Assembly (NCBI GenBank): GCA_947165465.1
Contig: CAMVAM010000001.1
Location: 62,001-126,000, forward strand
Direction: 5' to 3'
DNA from: an uncultured Candidatus Saccharibacteria bacterium
GTDB lineage: Bacteria > Patescibacteriota > Saccharimonadia > Saccharimonadales > Saccharimonadaceae
DNA: 64,000 bases
Positions 43,902 through 51,923 of this stretch are shown here, piece after piece; position 1 is the first letter of the stretch, and each line of letters opens with the position of its first letter. The notes under the pieces are model-generated. The model did no database searches. It was not told the origin of the DNA and saw only the letters and a program-made list of their open reading frames with translations. Both the position numbers and the translations under genes were made by a program.

Positions 43902-45097
43902 CTAAAGAACCTCATGATGTCAAGCACGGTTACGATTAGCATTAGCGTAAGAAGCACAATGAAAGCACGTGAGACGATTTTCTCTTCAATTTCTTTTGTA
44001 AGTTTCTTGCGACGCAGTCTATAGATTACGATGAGGAGCCATCTACCGCCGTCGAGAGCCGGAATCGGAAGAACATTCATACAAGCGAGCGACACCGAGA
44101 TAAGGCCAGCTAGGAATGCTAGATTCGCCGGGCCGGCTGAAGTGAAGGCCGGGAATAAGACACCGATAATCCCTACCGGGCCGGAGACCGAATCACCAAC
44201 TTGAGAAATTGCTTGCTGTCCACTTTCGCGTACATTGGAATCAAAGCTAAAGAGTGAACCTACGCCACGAACTAAGTTCCAAACCAAATCCCCAATACCC
44301 TGGAAGGTCTGTGCAGTCATCTGTGCCGTTAGCCCTACACCCACAAGCGGTGCCGACCAAGTTGAATAAGACATCTTCTGGTTGCTTTCGAGTGCTACAC
44401 CAAGTAGATAATCCGAATCCTTCTCGTTAAGTGTTACAACAGTATCAAACTCTTCTTCGCCACGAAGAATCGTATATGTTACCTCACCACCGGCATGCGC
44501 TTTGTTGTAATCAATAATTTCGCTAGACCAAAGCATCTCAGTGCCGTCGACTCTCAAAATCCTATCATCAACTTTAATCCCAGCTCTCTCGGCTGGAGAA
44601 TCTTCAGCTACTACGCCAACGCGCACCGGCACAGAGTTATAAGATACATCTTCTTTAATTGTGAACTGATCGTCGAGGAAAGTCGGCATCCCGGTCCACG
44701 CCAAGATTGTAAAGATAATAATCCCAGCTAGCCAGTTCATCGCTACGCCGCCAAATAGAATCTTGGTCTTTTTCCAAAGGCTGACGCTACCAAAAGTGCC
44801 TTTTCTCGTCTCGGCGTCCGATTCCCCGTCCATCTGGCAGAAACCGCCGATTGGGAGATAATTCAAACTAAAGATGAGGCCTTCCTGTGGCTTGCCGTAA
44901 TCTTTTTTATCAATGCGTTTCCATTTTTTAGTTTTTGGATTTTTGACCCAGGCGATGGCGCGTGGCGGAAAACCGATGCCGAATTCTAGAACTCTCACGC
45001 CATTTCGTCTAGCCATAATAAAATGCCCAAACTCATGGAGCGTTACCAGAATCATTAAGACTAAGAGACCAACAATTACGCCTACAAAAATATCCAT
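43898..45097 (-). CDS. rseP: Site-2 zinc metalloprotease RseP
   Basis: 399 residues with four membrane segments. TLHEFGHFIMARRNG has the HExxH zinc site, a single PDZ domain (DSPAERAGIKVDDRILRVDG) follows, and NVLPIPALDGGRW carries the LDG motif. It cleaves membrane substrates after site-1 cleavage and removes signal peptide remnants. TGATATAAT (45104-45109) ends 6 nt before the ATG: leaderless. Confidence 0.95.
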   Translation of the reverse strand: MDIFVGVIVGLLVLMILVTLHEFGHFIMARRNGVRVLEFGIGFPPRAIAWVKNPKTKKWKRIDKKDYGKPQEGLIFSLNYLPIGGFCQMDGESDAETRKGTFGSVSLWKKTKILFGGVAMNWLAGIIIFTILAWTGMPTFLDDQFTIKEDVSYNSVPVRVGVVAEDSPAERAGIKVDDRILRVDGTEMLWSSEIIDYNKAHAGGEVTYTILRGEEEFDTVVTLNEKDSDYLLGVALESNQKMSYSTWSAPLVGVGLTAQMTAQTFQGIGDLVWNLVRGVGSLFSFDSNVRESGQQAISQVGDSVSGPVGIIGVLFPAFTSAGPANLAFLAGLISVSLACMNVLPIPALDGGRWLLIVIYRLRRKKLTKEIEEKIVSRAFIVLLTLMLIVTVLDIMRFFR

Positions 45098-45112
45098 AAA
45101 CTCATTATATCA

Positions 45113-45787
45113 TTATTTACCGAATCGACGGTTGCGGTTTTCGTATTCTTTTAAGATTTCTTTAATGTCGTCTTCACCCATTTCCGGGAAGTACTTTTTA
45201 ATAAACATGAATTCCGCATAAGAAGCACGCCACAGCATAAATCCGGAGATGCGCTCTTCGCCACTCGTCCTTACTACCATATCAATATCCGGCACTTCCG
45301 GATGATATAGGTGTTTCCTGATAGTCTCCGGCGTAATCTCGCCTTCTACTTCACTAGCAATAGTGGCAGCGTCTGCGATTTCCTTCTCGCCACCGTAATT
45401 AAAACAGAAACAAACCGTAATACCGGTGCATTTTTCAGTCAGCTTCTCGGCTTTTTCGATCGAACTCATTAGTGTCGGCGAGACTTTATCCTTGGAACCA
45501 AGGATAATCATGCGGCCATTCTTCTTTACGAGCTTTTCGGCATAGCTTAAAATCTTCGTCTCGGCGAGCTTCATGATGTAGCTCACTTCTTCACTCGAGC
45601 GACCCCAGTTTTCGGTGCTAAAAACATAAAACGTGATATATTTAATACCAGCATCGCTGGCGGCGGTCACTAATTGTTCAATTGATTTTAGACCACGGCG
45701 GTGTCCCTCGATAGTTGGTAAACCTCGTTCCCTTGCCCAACGGCGGTTACCGTCAGCAATAATTCCTAAGTGTACTAGATCTGCCAT
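45113..45787 (-). CDS. uppS: Undecaprenyl diphosphate synthase
   Basis: 224 residues, slightly short. GIIADGNRRWARERG with the catalytic Asp, STENWGRSSEEV, CFNYGGEKEI and RTSGEERISGFMLWRASYAEF are the cis-prenyltransferase regions. Makes the C55 lipid carrier for wall synthesis. Starts 1 nt after the frr stop. The genes usually found between uppS and rseP (cdsA, dxr) are absent. Confidence 0.96.
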   Translation of the reverse strand: MADLVHLGIIADGNRRWARERGLPTIEGHRRGLKSIEQLVTAASDAGIKYITFYVFSTENWGRSSEEVSYIMKLAETKILSYAEKLVKKNGRMIILGSKDKVSPTLMSSIEKAEKLTEKCTGITVCFCFNYGGEKEIADAATIASEVEGEITPETIRKHLYHPEVPDIDMVVRTSGEERISGFMLWRASYAEFMFIKKYFPEMGEDDIKEILKEYENRNRRFGK

Positions 45788-45788
45788 A

Positions 45789-46334
45789 TTAGAGCTTCAT
45801 GATTTCATCAGACTTGTTCTTAAACTCGGCATCAATTTTGTCTGAGAATTCTTTAGTTAAATCATCAATTTCTTTTTCAGCGCGCTTCTTCACGTCTTCA
45901 CCCATCTCGGTGGCAATCTTTACGGCTTTACGGGCATCTTCGCGGACGTTACGGATAGCAACCTTAGCTTGCTCAACCTTGGCGGAAGCATTCTTTACAA
46001 TTTCCTTGCGGCGCTCTTCAGTCAGAGCTGGGATTGGTACGCGCACTACGCGACCATCATCAGCTGGGTTAAGGCCAAGAGATTGGTCGGCGCGAATGGC
46101 GGCCGAAATCGCCTGGATTGTCGAAGGATCAAACGGAGTAATTACGAGAAGGGTTGCGTCAGCAGCAGTCACATTAGCAACTTGGTTAAGTGGCATAAAT
46201 TGGCCGTATGCTTCGACTTTGATGCCGGAAAGCATGTCTGGGTGAGCACGACCGGTGCGGACTTTCTTCATCTCATCAAGAAAGCGCTGGACCACCTCTT
46301 CCATCTTTTTACGGTCTTCTTTAGTGTCAAACAT
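45789..46334 (-). CDS. frr: Ribosome recycling factor
   Basis: 181 residues. VRTGRAHPDMLSGIKVEAYG, LNQVANVTAADATLLVITPFD and VPIPALTEERRKEIVKNA are family signatures. Splits post-termination ribosomes together with EF-G. AAGGAG before the ATG; TGCTATAAT about 25 nt further upstream. Lies after the intergenic hairpin element at 46418-46536; pyrH, usual between tsf and frr, is missing. Confidence 0.97.
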   Translation of the reverse strand: MFDTKEDRKKMEEVVQRFLDEMKKVRTGRAHPDMLSGIKVEAYGQFMPLNQVANVTAADATLLVITPFDPSTIQAISAAIRADQSLGLNPADDGRVVRVPIPALTEERRKEIVKNASAKVEQAKVAIRNVREDARKAVKIATEMGEDVKKRAEKEIDDLTKEFSDKIDAEFKNKSDEIMKL

Positions 46335-46379
46335 AATAACTCCTTAAATTATTAAACTTATTATAGCATAGAAGCCCTT

Positions 46380-46412
46380 AACAACAAAAAACCATCATTC
46401 GGGACACGGAGT
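46380..46412 (-). repeat. Fragment resembling one arm of the hairpin element
   Basis: AACAACAAAAAACCATCATTCGGGACACG resembles the outer arm plus next bases of the adjacent element (AACAACAAAAAGTACCTTTCGGGACACG when read from its far end). It looks like a decayed partial copy in tandem. Confidence 0.45.
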
Positions 46413-46417
46413 GTGCA

Positions 46418-46536
46418 ACAATAAAAAAGTACCTTCTCGGGACAATTCGGAGCCTGGCAAGGCGAGAACTAGCGCGCTTCGCCCGTGGCGACGGGCCGAA
46501 GCGACGCGTGTCCCGAAAGGTACTTTTTGTTGTTAA
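46418..46536 (-). repeat. Structured intergenic hairpin element, copy A
   Basis: Outer arms AACAATAAAAAAGTACC and GGTACTTTTTGTTGTT pair, extended by CGGGAC/GTCCCG, and T-runs on both strands make it a terminator-like unit between tsf and frr. On the minus strand the inner part holds hairpin 1, CGCTTCG-G-CCCGT-CGCC-ACGGG-CGAAGCG, and hairpin 2, GCCT-TGCC-AGGC, each matching copy B (60718-60835) in loop and layout but with compensating stem changes. Confidence 0.75.
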
Positions 46537-46541
46537 ACAGA

Positions 46542-47132
46542 TTACTCTGTTACGCCAAGTTCAATACGCTTAAATTGCTTAACGGTGATATTCTCGCCGG
46601 TTTTAGCAATTGATTCCTTGATGAACTGCTCGACAGTCTTGGTGTCGTCAAGGATGTATGGTTGGTTCATGAGAACCTTGTCAGCAAAGGCTTTCTTCAT
46701 TTGGCCTTCGAGGATTTTATCCTTCATGTTCTCTGGGCCTTTGAAGTTAGCTTCGAGCTCTTTGATCTTAGCTTTACGGACGTCTTCTGGGATATCAGCT
46801 TCAGAAACGTAAAGTGGGTTCATTGAAGCAACTTGCATTGCGATTTGGTGAGCCAAAGTCTTAAATTCATCAGTCTTAGCTACGAAAGAAGTTTCGCAGT
46901 TTACTTCTACGATTGCACCGAGACGGCCATCGTGGATGTAAGCTTCAACGAGGCCTTCACGGGTTTCGCGGTCACCACGCTTCTCAGCTTTGGTAAGACC
47001 TTTTTTACGCATAGCTTCAAGAGCTTTGTCGAAATCACCGTTTGCTTCAACAAGAGCTTTTTTAGCATCGGTGAGTCCCGCGCCAGAGAGCTCTTTTAGC
47101 TTTTTGATTTGTTCAACTGAAATATCAGCCAT
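46542..47132 (-). CDS. tsf: Elongation factor Ts
   Basis: 196 residues, short type. The N-terminal UBA-like domain (IKKLKELSGAGLTDAKKAL) and the signature EVNCETSFVAKTDEF are present. Recycles EF-Tu-GDP. Follows rpsB by 16 nt with GGAGG before its ATG, the standard rpsB-tsf arrangement. Confidence 0.97.
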   Translation of the reverse strand: MADISVEQIKKLKELSGAGLTDAKKALVEANGDFDKALEAMRKKGLTKAEKRGDRETREGLVEAYIHDGRLGAIVEVNCETSFVAKTDEFKTLAHQIAMQVASMNPLYVSEADIPEDVRKAKIKELEANFKGPENMKDKILEGQMKKAFADKVLMNQPYILDDTKTVEQFIKESIAKTGENITVKQFKRIELGVTE

Positions 47133-47148
47133 TTTTGCCTCCTAATAA

Positions 47149-47835
47149 TTATTTTTTACCTTCTTTGATAGCTTCAACGAAGTATGAAAGAACGAGTTTA
47201 GTAGCCTTGATTGCATCATCATTCATTGGGATAACGTAATCAATGTTGGTTGGATCAACGTTGGTATCAGTCATTGCAAATACTGGGATTTTAAGGCCAT
47301 TAGCTTCCTTAATTGCGTTCTTGTCTTCGATTGCATCGACGACGATGATAGCAGCTGGCTGCTCGGTCATTTCCTTAATACCACCATAGCGCTCGTTAAG
47401 AAGATCGATTTCTTCTTGGAATCTCTGAACTTCGAGCTTCGAGTAGCGATTCTCGAGTTCACCAGAAGCCATGCGACGCTCAAGGTCTTTAAGCTTCTTA
47501 ATTTGGCGGTTTACAGTCTCTACGTTAGTGAGAGTACCACCAACCCAACGCACGGTGACGTAAGGCATGTCAACTGAAGTAGCAGCTTCTTTTACTGCAT
47601 CCTTCATTTGTTTCTTGGTGCCAACGAAAAGAATTTTCTTGCCGTTCTTGGCAATCTCGGTAACCTTTGGAAGAGCTACCTCAAGAGCGTCGACGGTCTT
47701 TTCGAGGTTGATAATGTGTGCATCCTGGCGTTTGCTGTGGATGTATGGCGCCATCTTTGGGTGCCAGCGGCTCGTCTTGTGACCAAAATGGGCACCAGCT
47801 TCGAGCAGAGCTTTCATATCGACTTTCACAGTCAT
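47149..47835 (-). CDS. rpsB: Ribosomal protein S2
   Basis: 228 residues from the ATG at 47835, preferred because AAAGGAAAGGAAA lies just upstream; earlier in-frame ATGs sit in the leader. MKALLEAGAHFGHKTSRWHPKM, FVGTKKQMKDAV, VRWVGGTLTN and PVFAMTDTNVDPTNIDYVIP are S2 signatures. Promoter TGTTATAAT (47914-47919) with a leader of about 75 nt carrying an 8-bp hairpin. Divergent from the ClpP-like gene. Confidence 0.97.
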   Translation of the reverse strand: MTVKVDMKALLEAGAHFGHKTSRWHPKMAPYIHSKRQDAHIINLEKTVDALEVALPKVTEIAKNGKKILFVGTKKQMKDAVKEAATSVDMPYVTVRWVGGTLTNVETVNRQIKKLKDLERRMASGELENRYSKLEVQRFQEEIDLLNERYGGIKEMTEQPAAIIVVDAIEDKNAIKEANGLKIPVFAMTDTNVDPTNIDYVIPMNDDAIKATKLVLSYFVEAIKEGKK

Positions 47836-47854
47836 ATATGATTTCCTTTCCTTT

Positions 47855-47886
47855 GCTATGGGCTTATTCAGGAAACCTCCCATAGC
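47855..47886 (-). promoter_or_regulatory. Stem-loop in rpsB leader
   Basis: GCTATGGG pairs with CCCATAGC around a 16-nt loop containing AGG...CCT; a GGAGG sequence is held inside. It lies 20 nt before the start codon. S2 autoregulates its mRNA in other bacteria, so a control element is plausible here. Confidence 0.5.
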
Positions 47887-47929
47887 TGCTTCATTAAATT
47901 TATTAATGAACGAATTATAACACACATGC

Positions 47930-47958
47930 TTGAAAAATGCAACAAAATTTGCTAAAAT
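47930..47958 (+). promoter_or_regulatory. Promoter of ClpP-like gene
   Basis: TTGAAA (47930-47935), 17-nt spacer, TGC-TAAAAT (47953-47958). The leader then has a CTTATC-TGTCAGC-GGATAAG hairpin and AAGAGGAGG. Confidence 0.75.
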
Positions 47959-48018
47959 CTCTCTCAAGCACTTATCTGTCAGCGGATAAGAGCAATTTAA
48001 AAAGAGGAGGTGGCAGAA

Positions 48019-48660
48019 ATGTCATTCGAAATCCCGCGTGATATGCTGAAAATCACCACCACGGCAGAAGAGTATCGTTTACTCGAAGATCTGAAGGAAA
48101 GGAGACTGTATCTCTACCGCGAAATCGAACCCCTTGGCTATGAAGAGACCTCGAATGAGCATGCGTCGACGGCGACCCACATTGTGCAAGCAATCCTGGA
48201 CTTTAACCGCGACGACATGAACGTCCCGGTTTCGGACCGCAAGCCAATCAAGTTGTTCATCAACTCACCTGGCGGAGAAATCGAAGATGGCTTGCCGATT
48301 ATTGCGGCCATCGAACTCAGCAAGACTCCGGTTTACACGATCAACCTTGGTCGGTGGTGTTCAATGTCATTCTTGATTGGCATTACTGGCCACAGGCGTT
48401 ACTCGCTCCCGTACGCGACGTTCTTGCTCCACGAAGGTTCTTCTTTTGCTGGCGGTGCCGCCAACAAGGTTCAGGACCGAGTGAAGTTCGACGAACGAGT
48501 CGAGAAGGAGGTTATCAAGCCGCACGTTCTGAAGTACAGCAACATGAAAGATCATGAGTATGAAGCTTTGGCGCGTGTCGAATATTACCTGCTTCCGCCC
48601 GACGCCAAAGAGCGCGGTTTTATCGACGAGATTATTACCGACATCAACGTCATCCTCTAA
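48019..48660 (+). CDS. clpP: ClpP-family protease, variant active site
   Basis: 213 residues from the ATG at 48019 (GGAGG 8 nt upstream; a GTG at 48010 is too close to it). IKLFINSPGGEIEDGLPI matches the ClpP oxyanion region, GRWCSMSFLIGITGHRR holds the nucleophile Ser, and ATFLLHEGS the His. The usual RD of the third triad residue aligns with RVE, so Asp appears replaced by Glu. The N-terminus (about 50 residues) is longer than usual and the usual IVFLG start is missing. Monocistronic with own promoter and terminator. Function as a chambered protease is probable but not certain. Confidence 0.8.
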   Translation: MSFEIPRDMLKITTTAEEYRLLEDLKERRLYLYREIEPLGYEETSNEHASTATHIVQAILDFNRDDMNVPVSDRKPIKLFINSPGGEIEDGLPIIAAIELSKTPVYTINLGRWCSMSFLIGITGHRRYSLPYATFLLHEGSSFAGGAANKVQDRVKFDERVEKEVIKPHVLKYSNMKDHEYEALARVEYYLLPPDAKERGFIDEIITDINVIL

Positions 48661-48672
48661 GCACCTTGATTA

Positions 48673-48705
48673 GGCGAGCCCGTATGGACTCGCCTTTTCT
48701 CTTTA
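48673..48705 (+). terminator. Terminator of ClpP-like gene
   Basis: GGCGAG...CTCGCC stem with a 10-nt loop followed by TTTTCTCTTT. Confidence 0.82.
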
Positions 48706-48741
48706 CATTTTTTTATTTCTCTGATATAATAAGGGGCAATT

Positions 48742-49071
48742 ATGAGTAAAAAAGAATTACATCCTAAAGATTATCGTGATGTCGTCTTTATGGACGAAGC
48801 CGCGAATTTTTCGTTCCTCACCAAGTCTACTGCTAAGAGCGAAGAAACCATCAAGTGGAAAGATGGTAATGAATATCCACTAGTTAAGGTTCAGATTTCT
48901 TCAAAGAGCCACCCATTCTTTACTGGCGAAGAGAAGATTATCGATACCGAAGGCCGTGTCGACCGCTTCAAGGCTCGCGCTGCCAAAGCTGAGGCTCTTA
49001 AGAAAGCCCTCGAGAATAAAGCTTTGAAAGCTAAAAAAGAAGCCGAGAAAAAGTCTAAAGCTGACAAATAA
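48742..49071 (+). CDS. rpmE: Ribosomal protein L31, type B, with Lys-rich extension
   Basis: 109 residues. [25 protein letters not shown] and the [24 protein letters not shown] segment are L31; the zinc cysteines are absent (type B). The last 40 residues are a Lys/Ala/Glu helix, longer than usual. TGATATAAT (48725-48730) lies 11 nt before the ATG with AAGGGG between. Confidence 0.93.
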   Translation: MSKKELHPKDYRDVVFMDEAANFSFLTKSTAKSEETIKWKDGNEYPLVKVQISSKSHPFFTGEEKIIDTEGRVDRFKARAAKAEALKKALENKALKAKKEAEKKSKADK

Positions 49072-49082
49072 TCAAGTTTAAA

Positions 49083-49114
49083 AAGCGAGCCCTAGAAAAG
49101 AGCTCGTTTTTTTA
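49083..49114. terminator. Bidirectional terminator after rpmE
   Basis: GCGAGC/GAGCTCGT-type stem with T-run on the plus side and CTTTTT on the minus side, between convergent rpmE and the gene at 49185. Confidence 0.75.
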
Positions 49115-49125
49115 TTGAAACCTCC

Positions 49126-49159
49126 GTACGGGCGCCCTCGCAGTTACGAGCGCCCGTAC
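49126..49159. repeat. 10-bp GC-rich palindrome
   Basis: GTACGGGCGC and GCGCCCGTAC flank a 14-nt loop CCTCGCAGTTACGA. A related CCTCGCAGTT...GGGCGCC segment lies at 50125-50155 on the other side of the gene 49185-50090. Confidence 0.6.
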
Positions 49160-49184
49160 CAAGAGCTAGAGTATGATTGTCGTT

Positions 49185-50090
49185 TTAGTGACGACGCTTC
49201 TTCATGATCTTCGTGCTTCTCTTATTCCTTGTGACAACTCCGAATGCTACAATGCCTAACACGAAGAATACGATTAAACCGGTGACTAAGTAATCTTCAC
49301 TCGCGATATTTAAGTTTCTAAAGAATCTACCGGTATCAGGAACATCAGTGTGAGGTACATAGGTCGAATCGAAATCTACATCAATGCTCGGCATATCTGC
49401 CTTCGTCCCATCCGCGTACTTCGCCTTTAATTCGATTGTATATGTACCAGACTCTTTATCTTCAAATGAAATTTTTGCAACTTTATCAAGATCTTCTTTC
49501 GGGACGGTTTTGACCAATTTTCCTTCTACCCAAATCTCAACCTCTTCCACATCGTCTTGATAATCAGTAAAGTGGACTTCTACCATACCATCATCTTCGT
49601 TCTGTTCAGCTTCCGCCTTAACCGCTGTGAAGTCAAGTGAAATTGAATCTAGCGGGAGCTCTCCATCGTTCTCATCTACACCAACCACCGAAATAACGTA
49701 CCTACCATAACCAAATCCGCCTGAACCAAGCAAGTAATCCTGTTCAACGGTGCCAGGTTCTAGATTCAGATCTGACGCACCATAGAAAATGTGATTTGTT
49801 GATTCGTGGCCTTCTTCATCAATATATTTAATATATACGGTGATTGCCTTAAGTTTTCCGTATTCTACTGTGACATGTTGGCGCGGTTTCGTAACCGTAA
49901 TCCCATTTGCCGGAGAAAGAATCTCCGCATTCGGCACATTGCTGAGCACCCTCACAGTAATGGTGTCAACTGCCGACGGCGATGCTGTAGCGGACACTCC
50001 GGGGGTCGGCATAGTAGCGGCAGCTACCGTCATGGCAGATACCACCGACAACCCGAAGAAGCCTAGCATCCTCTTGTGTGTGTTTTTCAT
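49185..50090 (-). CDS. Secreted protein with VPDTG sorting-type C-terminus
   Basis: 301 residues. A signal peptide (residues 1-33, LSVVSAMTVAAATMPTPGVSA), a long beta-rich extracellular part with Ig-like and acidic segments, then VPDTGRFFRN, a membrane helix (VTGLIVFFVLGIVAFGVV) and a basic end (KKRRH). That tripartite end is the sortase cell-wall sorting layout, with VPDTG in place of LPxTG, and a sortase is at 1-737. The upstream gene (50160) is also a surface protein and probably in one operon. Ligand unknown. Confidence 0.72.
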   Translation of the reverse strand: MKNTHKRMLGFFGLSVVSAMTVAAATMPTPGVSATASPSAVDTITVRVLSNVPNAEILSPANGITVTKPRQHVTVEYGKLKAITVYIKYIDEEGHESTNHIFYGASDLNLEPGTVEQDYLLGSGGFGYGRYVISVVGVDENDGELPLDSISLDFTAVKAEAEQNEDDGMVEVHFTDYQDDVEEVEIWVEGKLVKTVPKEDLDKVAKISFEDKESGTYTIELKAKYADGTKADMPSIDVDFDSTYVPHTDVPDTGRFFRNLNIASEDYLVTGLIVFFVLGIVAFGVVTRNKRSTKIMKKRRH

Positions 50091-50159
50091 ACTCTACACT
50101 CTTTTTATGTTTTATATTTATTTTGGCCTCGCAGTTCCCGCTCCACACGGGCGCCGATT

Positions 50160-51152
50160 CTAGACGGTACCGAACCTAGAACGACGTTCTTTGCGTTTCC
50201 TAACCATAATTGTAATCCAAATTCCGATAATTGTCAAGAGCAAAATCATAAGTATAATGATTGGTACAGGAAGAATCAGCACTAAGCGTGAAATTTCTTC
50301 TGTTTTGTCCTTCACAGTCACAGACCAAGTCACATGGAAAAGCCCAAAGTATGGCGTGTCGTCCCAGGCATCTGACACAACGAGCTCCGTCTCTGGAATA
50401 ATCGAAACACCCTTAGTATCCGGTGTCACATAGTATTGGTGACCGAAGATACCACGGACAGTGAGCTTGCCATAAGCCATGAAATCCACGTTGCCGGCGT
50501 TATTTACCATCGAGGTGCCATTAATCTTAGTGAGAGTTTTCTCTCCCTCGGTCACAGTCTTGTTGATCTTTAAATCATAAATCTCAGACTCAAATTTGGT
50601 TTCCCCGTTTGAGCGACCATAAACCACGAGTCCTGGGCTAGCTTCGGTCCTAAGGCCACCGGTCTCGGTATCAGAGGAAAGAGTATGTGCAAAAATCACA
50701 GCATATTGCCCGCCATCCGGAATGCTGGCCGGAGTTTTGATGCGGTAGTTAACTACAAAGGTTGTGCCCGGCGCTACTTTAAACTTCGGTTTGGTACTAT
50801 AGGCACCAGTTTCGTCTTTAAATGTAATCCAACGCGTGATCTGTGTATAAGAGGTCTCGCGGCTAAATCCGAGTTTATATTCTCCATCATCCTCCTCTTT
50901 AGTATAAGAGTATGGCGAAGCATAAACTTCGAAATTAATCACATCCGAACCATTATTCATTACTTTAAATGAATCATCGTAAGTTTTTCCCGGCTCCAGT
51001 TTCACCACCTTATTCACAGGGCTGATACTAATGCTGGTGGCTGGCTTCGTTTCTTCGCCACCTTCTCCCTCGGCAAAAACTGTTCCACTCGTACCAAGAA
51101 GCGCACAAAAACCGGCCAAAACTACGGTAAATCCTCGCAATATTTTATTCAC
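50160..51152 (-). CDS. DUF916-like surface protein with C-terminal anchor
   Basis: 330 residues. Signal peptide (VVLAGFCALLGTSGTVFA), then an Ig-like domain beginning ISPVNKVVKLEPGKTYDDSFKV, like the DUF916 domain that precedes membrane anchors in WxL-system proteins. A second beta domain follows, then a membrane helix near residue 300 and a basic tail (VRKRKERRS). No WxL domain seen. Seventy nt separate it from the sortase-substrate-like gene; the two are likely co-transcribed and work together at the surface. Confidence 0.65.
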   Translation of the reverse strand: MNKILRGFTVVLAGFCALLGTSGTVFAEGEGGEETKPATSISISPVNKVVKLEPGKTYDDSFKVMNNGSDVINFEVYASPYSYTKEEDDGEYKLGFSRETSYTQITRWITFKDETGAYSTKPKFKVAPGTTFVVNYRIKTPASIPDGGQYAVIFAHTLSSDTETGGLRTEASPGLVVYGRSNGETKFESEIYDLKINKTVTEGEKTLTKINGTSMVNNAGNVDFMAYGKLTVRGIFGHQYYVTPDTKGVSIIPETELVVSDAWDDTPYFGLFHVTWSVTVKDKTEEISRLVLILPVPIIILMILLLTIIGIWITIMVRKRKERRSRFGTV

Positions 51153-51227
51153 TTAACCTCCTTTGTTTAATCTATTATAACATAGAGGCAAAAAATAGTT
51201 CAAATTTCCCGCATATCCCTTTGCATC

Positions 51228-51256
51228 TTGACAAAATTGCCCAAGTGTGCTATAAT
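51228..51256 (+). promoter_or_regulatory. Consensus promoter of unknown gene 51335
   Basis: TTGACA (51228-51233), 17-nt spacer, TGC-TATAAT (51251-51256). The leader contains GACC-AATA-GAGGTC and then AAGGAGG. The -10 region is almost identical to that of manC. Confidence 0.88.
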
Positions 51257-51334
51257 ATAAAAGATGACCAATAGAGGTCGTAGCAGTTTAACTTGCTAGA
51301 AAAACCGGCGGGTTTACGCAAGGAGGTTAGTTCG

Positions 51335-51862
51335 ATGGCGAAATACGAAAATTTGGGGTTTTGCCCCCACAACAGCTTCGCGAATGCCGACCTGTTCCCG
51401 AACAAGGCTCTTGTGATGGGAATTCTCGGCAACCGCATCGCTGACATGTACTACCCTGACGACGACAAGGCCTGGAGCGAGGATGTTTCCATCGTCTCGG
51501 CCATGCTCGGTGGAGACGGAACACTCGGGGTGCAGCTTGCCTGCTTCCTCAGATTCTGCTCGCCGATTTCGGATCTCGAAATCGGCAAACCGATTCGGAT
51601 TCACGACGTGTTGAATCCTAAGCACATCAGTAAGGATCTCTACTGTGAGGACCCGGCGCACTGCCAGGGCTGGTCCTTCTTCGTGGATGGGAAAGCCATA
51701 AAAGACTCTCCCGTCACCTGGAAAGAAGGTCTCTTCCTCTTCGAGGATGATAGCTACCTGGTAGCGGCTAAGGACAATCTCGCAGATGATCCCCACGTGG
51801 ACATCTGGATTTTCCAGAAGCCCATCACGATGCCCCTTCCCGACCCCACTCAGTCTGAGTAG
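51335..51862 (+). CDS. Unknown soluble protein
   Basis: 175 residues from the ATG at 51335, set by AAGGAGG 8 nt upstream; an in-frame codon at 51293 precedes that site. No signal peptide or membrane helix. Features are three to four Cys/His spaced positions (FCPHNS, LYCEDPAHCQGW), an acidic middle and a Pro-rich end. I do not recognise it. GC-rich codons (CTC, GTC, AAG) contrast with neighbours. A hairpin after the stop (51875-51902) may partly terminate before gene 51924. Confidence 0.62.
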   Translation: MAKYENLGFCPHNSFANADLFPNKALVMGILGNRIADMYYPDDDKAWSEDVSIVSAMLGGDGTLGVQLACFLRFCSPISDLEIGKPIRIHDVLNPKHISKDLYCEDPAHCQGWSFFVDGKAIKDSPVTWKEGLFLFEDDSYLVAAKDNLADDPHVDIWIFQKPITMPLPDPTQSE

Positions 51863-51874
51863 GGACTAGCAAGC

Positions 51875-51905
51875 ATCCCCCGAACTCTAAGTCCGGGGGA
51901 ATTTA
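51875..51905 (+). terminator. Hairpin between the two unknown genes
   Basis: TCCCCCG...CGGGGGA stem followed by a weak ATTTAATAATTT tract; it may act as a leaky terminator or a stabiliser. Confidence 0.6.
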
Positions 51906-51923
51906 ATAATTTGGAGGTGTTTC

